NCBI GenBank assembly: GCA_002452265.1
Contig: DKEW01000017.1
Span: forward strand, 1-62,991
DNA from: Pelobacter sp. UBA6812
Lineage (GTDB): Bacteria > Desulfobacterota > Desulfuromonadia > Desulfuromonadales > Syntrophotaleaceae
DNA: 62,991 nt
Reading direction: 5' to 3'
Numbering within the stretch: the first letter of the stretch is position 1; every line of letters starts with the position of its first letter. Of the stretch, positions 50,885 through 59,480 are shown piece by piece. The notes below the pieces were generated by a model. The model was not told where the DNA came from and ran no database searches. It was given only the letters and a program-made list of their open reading frames with translations. A program made the position numbers and the translations under genes.

Positions 50885-52741
50885 TTAAAAAATCAACAAA
50901 AACAGCAACATTGCCAGTAGCAGGATTATGCCCCAACCCATGGCGACGAGATAGTGGCTTACAGAGCCGGAGGTAAAAACTCGCAGCTTCTGCCCTGTAG
51001 CCTGGCACAGTCTGCCAAGACCGGCGGGCCAGCTCGTGGTAAAGCCTCGCTCAAGGGATCTTTCCAGCTCGCTGCCAAGTCTTTCAAAGGGTGCAGTAAT
51101 AGCGAAGCGAATCAGCGAATCGAACTTCCAGCCCGCGATTAAAAAATCTACGCAAGGCCGCTCAGAAACAGGAGACGTTGGCACCCGATAGCGATTTCGA
51201 ATTGCGAACCAGGCACCCGCTACCAATAAAAGCGTGACGAAAGCAAGTCCCCATTCCAGACCATGAGAGGGAGAAAGTCCTGACGGGGTTGCCAGCCAGC
51301 GCCCCAAACCTGCATGCCCCCCCCAAACTTCAGGGAGGTTTAACAGCCCACCGACCAGGGCAAGTGCGCCCAAGGGCAGCAGAGGCCAGACCAGCCCTCG
51401 TGGAGCGGGGCCGTGTCCCGATGCGGCCTCACGGTCGGCAGTAAGCAAATACACAAGACGCAAAGCATAAAGAGCGGTCAAAAAAGCAGTTATCAAACCT
51501 GCGACGCCAAGGCTTGTCCACCATAGTGTCTGCCGAGCGAAGCAGGCTGCCAGGATGGCATCCTTGGAAAAAAAACCGGACGTCAACGGCACCCCGGCCA
51601 AGGCCACAGATCCGGCCAGCAACAGCCAAAAAAGCATCGGCGAGCGTTTGGGCAACCGGCCGAGACGAAACAGGTCCTGTTCGCCGGAAGCCAGATGGAT
51701 AACCGCGCCTGCCACCATGAACAGCAAGGCTTTGAAAAAAGCATGGGTCAGGAGGTGAAACATGGCCCCGGTAATGGTTCCGGCGCCGACCGCAAGAAAC
51801 ATGTAACCGACCTGGCTGATAGTTGAATAAGCCAGGACTTTTTTGATGTCTCGCTGAACCAGCGCACAGGTGGCGCCGTAAAACGCAGTGGAGGTGCCGA
51901 CCAATCCGATAACGGCCAGAGCGGTCGGCGACAATGAGATAAGTGGGAACAACCGGCACAGCAGATAAACGCCGGCGGTTACCATGGTGGCGGCGTGAAT
52001 CAAAGCCGACACCGGGGTGGGACCGGCCATGGCGTCCGGTAGCCAGGAGCTGAAAGGCAGCTGGGCCGACTTACCGCAGGCTCCGGCCAGCAGCAATAGG
52101 GCCAGAATGGTTACGCTGGCTGGCGGTAGCGATGCTGCCTGCAGATTTATGGCCGTGATGGATAAGGTGCCTGTCAAATGGAACAACCACAAAAGTGCGA
52201 TGCCAAACAGCACATCTGCGGCGCGCGTAACCAGAAACGCCTTGCGCCCTGCAGTTGCAAAAACCGGATTTCGATACCAGAACCCGATCAGGGCATAGGA
52301 ACAGAATCCGACTCCTTCCCAGCCAAGAAACAACAGTAACAGATTATCCGCCAGGACAATCACCAACATAGCGAACACAAACAGATTGAACAACATGAAG
52401 AAGCGTCGGATGTCGGGGTCGTGATGCAGGTAGCAAGCAGCATAGACATGGATCAGGGCCGAGACACCGGTCACCATCAACGCCATGCAGGCCGCCAGCG
52501 GGGAAAATAGCAGTTCCATCGGCACCTGCAAGGAACCGGCGTCAAACCAGGTAAACAGTGTTGCCCGACTCTGGTCAGCCGCAAGCGGCCACAACCACAA
52601 GGTTACCGCGGCCGAAGCGGCCACAGAAGCAATCGCCACGCCTGTAAGCAAACGACGGGGCATGCGCCCACCGGCAAACAAAATGATCAAAGCCCCACAT
52701 AGAGGCAGTAACGGTATCAGAAATAGGAACTCAGTCATCAT
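50885..52741 (-). CDS. nuoL: NADH-quinone oxidoreductase subunit L
   Basis: 618 residues, the largest antiporter-like subunit. LFLGWEGVGFCSYALIGFWY, KSAQLPFSSWLPDAMAGPTPVSALIHAATMVTAGVYLL and DIKKVLAYSTISQVGYMFLA are present, and the long C-terminal lateral helix region can be inferred. Overlaps nuoK by 4 nt. Confidence 0.96.
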   Translation of the reverse strand: MMTEFLFLIPLLPLCGALIILFAGGRMPRRLLTGVAIASVAASAAVTLWLWPLAADQSRATLFTWFDAGSLQVPMELLFSPLAACMALMVTGVSALIHVYAACYLHHDPDIRRFFMLFNLFVFAMLVIVLADNLLLLFLGWEGVGFCSYALIGFWYRNPVFATAGRKAFLVTRAADVLFGIALLWLFHLTGTLSITAINLQAASLPPASVTILALLLLAGACGKSAQLPFSSWLPDAMAGPTPVSALIHAATMVTAGVYLLCRLFPLISLSPTALAVIGLVGTSTAFYGATCALVQRDIKKVLAYSTISQVGYMFLAVGAGTITGAMFHLLTHAFFKALLFMVAGAVIHLASGEQDLFRLGRLPKRSPMLFWLLLAGSVALAGVPLTSGFFSKDAILAACFARQTLWWTSLGVAGLITAFLTALYALRLVYLLTADREAASGHGPAPRGLVWPLLPLGALALVGGLLNLPEVWGGHAGLGRWLATPSGLSPSHGLEWGLAFVTLLLVAGAWFAIRNRYRVPTSPVSERPCVDFLIAGWKFDSLIRFAITAPFERLGSELERSLERGFTTSWPAGLGRLCQATGQKLRVFTSGSVSHYLVAMGWGIILLLAMLLFLLIF

Positions 52742-53043
52742 CCCTGCATCCCATTAAAGCGATTGACATCGATTGTGCTGCGGCTGCGCTTCAAATAAAC
52801 AACCAGAGCCAGAGCAACGGTGACTTCAGCCGCTGCCACGGCCATCAACAGCAGGGCAAACAACTGCCCCTCCGGATTTCGCCAATAGGCAGAAGCTCCG
52901 ACCAGGGTGAGCCCAACAGCATTGAGCATAACCTCCACGCCAATCAATATCATGATCAGGTTGCGACGCAGCAGCACTCCTAGCAGCCCGGCCACAAACA
53001 GCAAGCCTGAAAGGATCAATACATGGCCGAGAGGCACGATCAT
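52738..53043 (-). CDS. nuoK: NADH-quinone oxidoreductase subunit K
   Basis: 101 residues, three helices. GVLLRRNLIMILIGVEVMLNAVGL and LMAVAAAEVTVALALVVYL carry the two conserved membrane glutamates. ATGA overlaps with both neighbours. Confidence 0.96.
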   Translation of the reverse strand: MIVPLGHVLILSGLLFVAGLLGVLLRRNLIMILIGVEVMLNAVGLTLVGASAYWRNPEGQLFALLLMAVAAAEVTVALALVVYLKRSRSTIDVNRFNGMQG

Positions 53044-53552
53044 GAAACATCCTCCTTGGAGTTGGGGCGATAACGCCTGCCGAGATGGAAAGCGCCCACT
53101 GCCGCAAACAGCAGAATTAAAGAAATAATTTCCACGGCCAGACCATAGTGTTCGAACAAGGCGCAGCCAAAATCACGCGGGGTCAGCCAGTAGGAGGAGA
53201 TCACGGCCGTTGCAGCCGGATCCATAACAATCAGGGCACCACCGCAGACCAACAGCGACCCACTGAGTGCCGCGGGAGGCAGCCAACGGCTAAGGCGGCG
53301 GGAGGATTGATCCGCCACCGGCGATTCGACCAGCATGATTATAAAAAGGAATAGAACCATGATAGCCCCGGCATACAGGATGATCTGCCAGGCCGCCAAA
53401 AGGGGAGCACCAAGCAGAAAATACAACAGTGCCAAAGCGAACAGGGCATGCACCAGGTAGAGCACGGCATGCACCGGATTTTTACGCGTCAGGCACAAAA
53501 CCGTCGACAATAAGGTTATCGCTGCCAGGATATAGAAAAGCAGGGTGGGCAT
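53040..53552 (-). CDS. nuoJ: NADH-quinone oxidoreductase subunit J
   Basis: 170 residues, five helices. HAVLYLVHALFALALLYFLLGAPLLAAWQIILYAGAIMVLFLFIIML is the family core, followed by a short acidic/basic loop and a C-terminal helix. 138 nt separate it from nuoI, the widest gap in the operon besides F-G. Confidence 0.95.
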   Translation of the reverse strand: MPTLLFYILAAITLLSTVLCLTRKNPVHAVLYLVHALFALALLYFLLGAPLLAAWQIILYAGAIMVLFLFIIMLVESPVADQSSRRLSRWLPPAALSGSLLVCGGALIVMDPAATAVISSYWLTPRDFGCALFEHYGLAVEIISLILLFAAVGAFHLGRRYRPNSKEDVS

Positions 53553-53690
53553 GTCTCGTCCTTACATAAAATCAGGTTTGCTGCCAAGCTGAAACCACTT
53601 ACAACCTTCCACGGCCCGGAAGCAGGGAATTATCCGTACAATTACCCCCTCATGCCAGCTTCTCCGGGCGTGTAGCCTCCGCCCACGGTA

Positions 53691-54221
53691 TCAAGGTAGA
53701 TTGCTCCTGATATCCACCGGCGGCGACTCGCCAGGATTGCTGCCGCGCGGAGCTGCGACCCCGATACCGGCCAGCCGATAAAAATTATACTGGTCGTTTT
53801 TACCGCAACCATCGATGAGCAGTTCCTCTTTTTCGCATACCACCTGCAACAACTCGCGGGTTGCCAGCTCATATTCGGCCGTCATCTGCAAAGCCAAGGT
53901 GGGGCAGGCCTCGGTACACAGGCCGCAGAAAATGCAGCGGGAAAAATTAATCCGGAACCAGGCTGCATAACGGCGGCCGTCTTCACGCTCGGCGGCCTGC
54001 ATGGAAATACAGTCAACCGGGCAGGCGGCGCTGCACAAGTGGCAGGCGACGCACCTTTCTTCCCCATCCGGGTCGCGGGTCAAAATCAGCCTGCCCCGGT
54101 AGCGCGGCGCGGGGATCTGTTTGCGTTCGGGGTAGCACACGGTTACCGGCCGGCGGAACAAATAACGCAGGGTGACCCAGAACGGCAGGATGGTCCCCCG
54201 GATGTCTCTCCACAAACTCAT
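53691..54221 (-). CDS. nuoI: NADH-quinone oxidoreductase subunit I
   Basis: 176-residue 2x[4Fe-4S] subunit linking the peripheral arm to the quinone site. CVACHLCSAACPVDC and CIFCGLCTEACPTLAL give the eight ligands for clusters N6a and N6b. The C-terminal stretch after about 140 is specific. Starts 1 nt before the end of the nuoH block (2-nt gap). Confidence 0.96.
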   Translation of the reverse strand: MSLWRDIRGTILPFWVTLRYLFRRPVTVCYPERKQIPAPRYRGRLILTRDPDGEERCVACHLCSAACPVDCISMQAAEREDGRRYAAWFRINFSRCIFCGLCTEACPTLALQMTAEYELATRELLQVVCEKEELLIDGCGKNDQYNFYRLAGIGVAAPRGSNPGESPPVDIRSNLP

Positions 54222-54222
54222 A

Positions 54223-55215
54223 TCAGCCTCGCCATAGCAGCCATGCGGCCGTAACCAGAATATTCAGCAACCCCAGAGGCACCAGAATTTTCCAGCCAAA
54301 AGCCATCAGTTGATCGTAGCGCAGCCGCGGCATGGTGCCGCGAACCCAGATAAAAAAGAAGGCCACGCCAAGGACCTTGATGAGAAACCAGCAGACCGAC
54401 GGCAGCAACGGACCGTGCCAACCACCGAGGAACAATACCGTCAACATGGCGCCGAGCACGATAAGGTTGAGGTATTCGCCGACAAAAAACATCCCGAAAC
54501 GCATGCCGGAATATTCCGTATGAAAACCGGCCACCAGTTCGTTTTCGGCCTCGGGCATATCGAAGGGGGTGCGCTTCGATTCGGCCATAATGGCAATGAC
54601 AAATATCAAAAAGGCCAGCGGATGTCTTATGGCGTTAGGCAGGGTCTGCTGTGCGGCAATGATGGCAGTCAGGGAAAAGGACTGGGAACTCATCACCACC
54701 GGCACAATCGCCAACCCCATGGCCAGTTCGTAGGAAATCATTTGCGCCATGGCACGCAAGCCGCCTAGCAGGGAGTATTTACTCTGTGAGGCCCAGCCCC
54801 CCAGCGCAACCCCGTAAACAGCAAGAGACGACAGGGCTAATAAATATAGAAGTCCGACATTCAGGTCACAAATTACCATCGGAATGGTGCGACCGAACAA
54901 ATGCAGAGGAGCCGCAAAGGGGATAACGGCAAAAGCCAGCAGCGCCGTAATGGTCGAGATGGCAGGCGCCAGCATAAACACCCAGCGATCGGCCCGCTCC
55001 GGGATCAGATCCTCTTTGCAGAGCAGTTTAATCAGGTCGGCCAGGGGCTGCAACAGCCCAAACGGTCCGACCCGGTTGGGACCATGGCGCATCTGCATGC
55101 GTCCGAGAATTTTGCGTTCGGCCAGCACCATATAAGCCGCCAGACTAAGTACTGTTCCCAGCACCAGCCCCAGTTTGATCACAATCAGAATGAATGTCAG
55201 CAGCACGTCATTCAT
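54223..55215 (-). CDS. nuoH: NADH-quinone oxidoreductase subunit H
   Basis: 330 residues, about eight helices, forms the quinone channel. ERKILGRMQMRHGPNRVGPFGLLQPLADLIKLL, AESKRTPFDMPEAENELVAGFHTEYSGMRFG and the C-terminal WVRGTMPRLRYDQLM are exact family landmarks. Confidence 0.97.
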   Translation of the reverse strand: MNDVLLTFILIVIKLGLVLGTVLSLAAYMVLAERKILGRMQMRHGPNRVGPFGLLQPLADLIKLLCKEDLIPERADRWVFMLAPAISTITALLAFAVIPFAAPLHLFGRTIPMVICDLNVGLLYLLALSSLAVYGVALGGWASQSKYSLLGGLRAMAQMISYELAMGLAIVPVVMSSQSFSLTAIIAAQQTLPNAIRHPLAFLIFVIAIMAESKRTPFDMPEAENELVAGFHTEYSGMRFGMFFVGEYLNLIVLGAMLTVLFLGGWHGPLLPSVCWFLIKVLGVAFFFIWVRGTMPRLRYDQLMAFGWKILVPLGLLNILVTAAWLLWRG

Positions 55216-55218
55216 CGG

Positions 55219-57615
55219 TCAGACTTTCTCGATGCGGCAGGGCAGCGATTCGGTGCCGGGTACCAGCGGTTCGAGTACGGTTCCCCGCAGTCTTGGAACA
55301 ATGGCAACTCCGGGAACCATATCCCCCTCAATCCGCAATGTCAGTGTCAAGTCCCCCATCGGGGTGCCGAGTAACACCTTTTTACCCTCTTCCAACTTGA
55401 ACCGCGTCGCATCCTGCGGATGCACCGTCACAAAGGGAGCAGGAATGAGCTCTTGCAGGCACGGTGACAGACTGCTGAGTAATTCAGATCCGTACAGGGT
55501 TTCCGTTACCAGCAACTGCAACTGATCGGAACCAATACTACTGGCGATATTCAATGGAAGAGACTCCGGATGCTGGCTCGGGATTGCGATCCGTCGCCCC
55601 TCGCCGTTGGCTTTCAGCTGGGATAATCCGGCGAAACGGTGGTCATTTTTTTCAATTTCACGACGCAAGGCATCGAGATCGGCACTACGCCCCATCAAAG
55701 CACTCAGTATCCCCCAAGCCGACTGCGGCTCGGAACCCGGGATATCGCGGGTAAAAAAGCGCGGGGGATGACTGCCACTGGCACTCTCGGCGAGAGGCGT
55801 CCCTGCAGAAAACACCTGTTCGAAGGTTTGCATGCGCCCTTCGTTATTGATTAATGTCCCTACCGACTCTTCCACGGTAGTTGTTGGAAAGAAAAAGTCC
55901 GATTCCTGCACCGTAGCGGTAGCGGCACAGTCAAAAACCGCCAGCATATCCAGACGCGCCAACGCTGCGCGGCTGCGCTTTCTATCCGGGTAATCCGCCA
56001 GGGGGTCAGCTTCAAAACACAGCAGCGCCTTGATGCGTCCCTGCTCCATGCCTTCCATCAGGCTATCGAAACCCGGACCATTGGCGCTTAACAGGGCCCC
56101 GCCAAAACTGTTGGGGCCAGTCAGCATAAACATGGTCCGGCAAGGTTTCTCAGGTTGTGAGCAAGCTTTCGCCGCGTGCTGCAAGGCTTGAGTCCCTTGC
56201 GGTCCGAGTAAATCGGTACCGCCGATAAGCAACGGCCTTTGGGCCGCCAGCAGTGCATTGGCAAGGGATCCACCCAATTCTTCCATACTGGAGGAAAAAT
56301 CACCTTGCTGCGGCCGACCAAGCCCTCGCAACAGTTGGCTAAACTTATCTACCGATACCGCATGCCGTTCGAAGGCCACCGGCAGCACCACCGGTCGCGG
56401 ATCGACAATCACGATCCGCGCGCCCCGCCGCGCCGCCTGACGCAGTGCCAATGCCAGCATGGGCGCTTCAGACAGGGGATCAGCTCCGATCAATACGGCC
56501 AGATCGCAGTTGCGAACATCTTCCAGGCTGGCGCTACGATCGAGTTGTTGCGATGCCGCCACGCGCGAAGCAAAATCGCGCCGCGGGTGGGCTTCAAAAC
56601 AGAGTTGATCACTTCCCAGTGCTGCGGCCCATCGTTTGGTCAAAAACTGGGTTTCGAGGGTGGCACGCGAGGATGTCAACAATCCGATACTGCCGGAGCC
56701 AAACAACTCTCCGAGCTCCTGCAGCTTGCTTTGCATGGCCGCCAGGGCTTCTTGCCAAGTGACACGCCGATGGCCAACCAGAGGGTAGCGGGGCCGGTCC
56801 GGATGATTGGCGTAGCCATAGCCGAAACGCCCGCGATCGCAGATAAAATGGCCGTTGGTCTGATTATTGAGCCGGGCGCGGCGGCGCTGCAGTTGCCGGT
56901 AGCGGGCGCCAGGGGTTACGGCACAGCCCAGCGAACAGTGAGGGCAGATGGAAGGTGCTTCCTGTAAATCCCAAACACGACTTTTGAACCGGTAGGTTTT
57001 ATCCGTCAGCACCCCGGTCGGACATACGTCTACCAGATTCCCTGCGAAAGGGCTTTCAAGCGGACCGTCGCTAAAACGCCCGAAATAAAGCCGCTGACGG
57101 GAACCGAGGACCCCGAAATCGGTACCGCCGCAATAATCCTGATAGGTGCGCACGCAGCGATAACACTGAATACAGCGGTTCATCTCATGAACAATAAAGG
57201 GCCCCAGGTTCTGGTTCTGATAAGTCCGCTTGGGGCCGGTGTAACGCCTGATGCCGTGCCCTCCGGCCACGGTCATATCCTGCAACTGGCACTCGCCGCC
57301 TTCGTCACATACCGGACAATCGTGAGGATGGTTGGTCATCAGCCATTCGATGACCTGGGCGCGGTATGCGAGAACCTCGGCACTGCCGGTATCGACCACC
57401 ATGCCATCCTTGGCCGGCGTCATGCAGGACATCTGAATGCCCTTGACCGGTCCCTCCCGAAACTCCACGGCGCACAATCGGCAGGCACCGACGGAACCGA
57501 GCGCCTCATGATAGCAGAAATGCGGAATCTCGATGCCAAGTCGCTTTGCCGCTTCGAGGACGTTGGTCCCCTCGGGCACGGTGACGGTCTGGTTGTCGAT
57601 AATCAAAGTCGGCAT
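55219..57615 (-). CDS. nuoG: NADH-quinone oxidoreductase subunit G
   Basis: 798 residues. N-terminal [2Fe-2S] domain (CYHEALGSVGACRLCAVE), the His-Cys3 cluster (HPHDCPVCDEGGECQLQD), two further 4Fe-4S motifs (CIQCYRCVRTYQDYC; CPTGVLT; then CPHCSLGC), and a degenerate molybdopterin-oxidoreductase fold. The CPHCSLGC motif points to an N7-type extra cluster. Start at MPTLIIDNQ (57615) with a less likely ATG three codons upstream. Confidence 0.95.
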   Translation of the reverse strand: MPTLIIDNQTVTVPEGTNVLEAAKRLGIEIPHFCYHEALGSVGACRLCAVEFREGPVKGIQMSCMTPAKDGMVVDTGSAEVLAYRAQVIEWLMTNHPHDCPVCDEGGECQLQDMTVAGGHGIRRYTGPKRTYQNQNLGPFIVHEMNRCIQCYRCVRTYQDYCGGTDFGVLGSRQRLYFGRFSDGPLESPFAGNLVDVCPTGVLTDKTYRFKSRVWDLQEAPSICPHCSLGCAVTPGARYRQLQRRRARLNNQTNGHFICDRGRFGYGYANHPDRPRYPLVGHRRVTWQEALAAMQSKLQELGELFGSGSIGLLTSSRATLETQFLTKRWAAALGSDQLCFEAHPRRDFASRVAASQQLDRSASLEDVRNCDLAVLIGADPLSEAPMLALALRQAARRGARIVIVDPRPVVLPVAFERHAVSVDKFSQLLRGLGRPQQGDFSSSMEELGGSLANALLAAQRPLLIGGTDLLGPQGTQALQHAAKACSQPEKPCRTMFMLTGPNSFGGALLSANGPGFDSLMEGMEQGRIKALLCFEADPLADYPDRKRSRAALARLDMLAVFDCAATATVQESDFFFPTTTVEESVGTLINNEGRMQTFEQVFSAGTPLAESASGSHPPRFFTRDIPGSEPQSAWGILSALMGRSADLDALRREIEKNDHRFAGLSQLKANGEGRRIAIPSQHPESLPLNIASSIGSDQLQLLVTETLYGSELLSSLSPCLQELIPAPFVTVHPQDATRFKLEEGKKVLLGTPMGDLTLTLRIEGDMVPGVAIVPRLRGTVLEPLVPGTESLPCRIEKV

Positions 57616-57716
57616 GCTTAACAACTCAAAGGCTAAGAATGATGGTTAAAAACCCGGATTTTTCGCAGAGAGTGCGAAACCCGCCACCTGCGTGACGTGA
57701 AGAACTTCAATCTGCG

Positions 57717-58994
57717 TTAAGTTTGCAGAGGGCAACGACCCAGGCGAATATGATCTTCCACCTCTTCGGCGAAATGCCGCAGCAAACCATCCACGGGTCC
57801 CATGGCCCCCAAGGCCAAGGCACAGAAAGACCGTCCATTGATATAGCGTAACTGTTCCTGCAGCATGGTCATATCCTCGCGTGTACCCTGCCCCGATTCG
57901 ATACGTTCCAGCAGCCAACACACCAAAGGCAAGCCATCACGACAGGGGGTACACCACCCACAGCTTTCGCGAGCGAAAAACCGCAGCAGGTTGAGGGTCG
58001 CTGCCACCATGCAGGTGCGATCATCGAACACTACCACACCCCCGGTACCCAGACGTGTGCCGACCTGTTCCAGGGTTTCATAATCAAGTGCTACATCCAA
58101 ATGTTCTGCAGTCAGATAGGGGGTCGATGCGCCACCGGGAAGACAGGCCTTGAAAGAACGCTGTTGCCAGACTCCACCGCCAAAATCGCGAACCAGTTCG
58201 CCCAGCGGCATGCCCAGGGGCAACTCCACGCAGCAGGGCGTTTCAAGATGACCGGCCAACCCGTAGAGTTTGGTCCCGGAGCCCTTTTCGGTCAAAGCCA
58301 GACTTTTATACCAAGCGGCTCCACCGGTAATGATATGTGGCACATTCGCCAAGGTTTCAATGTTGTTCAGCGCGGTCGGTTTGCCGAACAGTCCCTTGAC
58401 CGCCGGGAAGGGCGGTTTGGACCGGGGGGTGGGACGCAGCCCCTCCAGACTGTTAAGCAGGGCGGTTTCCTCGCCGCAAATATAACGCCCGGCGCTGCGG
58501 TGAACATGCACCTCGCAGGAAAATCCGCTGCCGAGGATATTGTCTCCCAGCAGACCGGCCTCACGGGCCTCGTGCATGGCATGCTCGAGATTAACGGCAC
58601 ATTGCCGGTAGGCATCACGCAAAAAAATGTAAGCGGTTCCGATGCCAAGGGCATAGCAAGCGATGAGCACCCCCTCCAGCAGATGGTGCGGATCGGCCAA
58701 CAACAGCTGTCGATCCTTGAAGGTGCCCGGCTCCATTTCGTCGCCGTTGCACACCAGGTATTTTTCGCCCGGATCGTCACTGGGGAAGAACGACCATTTG
58801 AGCCCGGTCGAAAAACCGGCCCCCCCGCGACCTCGCAAGCCTGAGGCCTTGACTTCCTCCCGCACGGCTGCCGGAGTCATATCCCTAAGGGCTTTTTCCA
58901 AACCCTGATATCCACCTGTTTTGCGGTATCCCTCAAGAAAGACTGTTTCACCGATACGACGATTTTTAAACAGCAGCGGTTCGCAGGTTCTCAT
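57717..58994 (-). CDS. nuoF: NADH-quinone oxidoreductase subunit F
   Basis: 425 residues, binds NADH and FMN and cluster N3. GRGGAGFSTGLKWSF and CNGDEMEPGTFKDR (FMN/NADH site) and ESCGWCTPCRDG with the later C in YINGRSFCALA (N3) are intact. The start MRTCEPLLFKN overlaps the nuoE stop by 4 nt; the open frame extends upstream but overlaps nuoE. Confidence 0.96.
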   Translation of the reverse strand: MRTCEPLLFKNRRIGETVFLEGYRKTGGYQGLEKALRDMTPAAVREEVKASGLRGRGGAGFSTGLKWSFFPSDDPGEKYLVCNGDEMEPGTFKDRQLLLADPHHLLEGVLIACYALGIGTAYIFLRDAYRQCAVNLEHAMHEAREAGLLGDNILGSGFSCEVHVHRSAGRYICGEETALLNSLEGLRPTPRSKPPFPAVKGLFGKPTALNNIETLANVPHIITGGAAWYKSLALTEKGSGTKLYGLAGHLETPCCVELPLGMPLGELVRDFGGGVWQQRSFKACLPGGASTPYLTAEHLDVALDYETLEQVGTRLGTGGVVVFDDRTCMVAATLNLLRFFARESCGWCTPCRDGLPLVCWLLERIESGQGTREDMTMLQEQLRYINGRSFCALALGAMGPVDGLLRHFAEEVEDHIRLGRCPLQT

Positions 58995-59479
58995 GATTTC
59001 ACCTCCGTCCGTTCGCCGTCCAGTATCGTTTCGAGTTGTTCGGGTGCGACCTTGCCGTACAGGGTCTTTCCGATACGCACCGCCGGCGCGTCGGCACAGG
59101 CTCCCAGACAGCAGGTCGGCAGCAGGGTAAACATACCGTCGGTCGTGGTTTCGCCTGCAGCGATACCCAGCAGTTGCTGCAGACGTAACATGAGAGTTTC
59201 GCTGCCACGACTCCAGCAACAGATCGAATCGCAAATATGGATAACCTTCCGCCCCACGGGGCGACGGTAGATCTTGTCGTAAAAAGTCGCGATCTCTTCG
59301 ACCTGCAAAGGAGAAAGTCCGAGGATGATGGCGGCCAACTCGATCCCCTCATCCGAGACCCAGCCGTTGGCATCCTGAATGGCATGCAGCACATCCAGGA
59401 CCATTTCCCGAGGATGAGGGGTCTCCCGTACGCGGCGTTTAAGCTGCGCAATCTGTTTTTCCGAAAGTAGCATCGCCAT
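58991..59479 (-). CDS. nuoE: NADH-quinone oxidoreductase subunit E
   Basis: 162 residues, thioredoxin-like [2Fe-2S] subunit (N1a). IHICDSICCWSRGSETL and LPTCCLGACADAPAVRIG supply the four cysteines. Start at 59479, directly after the nuoBCD stop; ATG 59473 is an alternative. Confidence 0.95.
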   Translation of the reverse strand: MAMLLSEKQIAQLKRRVRETPHPREMVLDVLHAIQDANGWVSDEGIELAAIILGLSPLQVEEIATFYDKIYRRPVGRKVIHICDSICCWSRGSETLMLRLQQLLGIAAGETTTDGMFTLLPTCCLGACADAPAVRIGKTLYGKVAPEQLETILDGERTEVKS

Positions 59480-59480
59480 G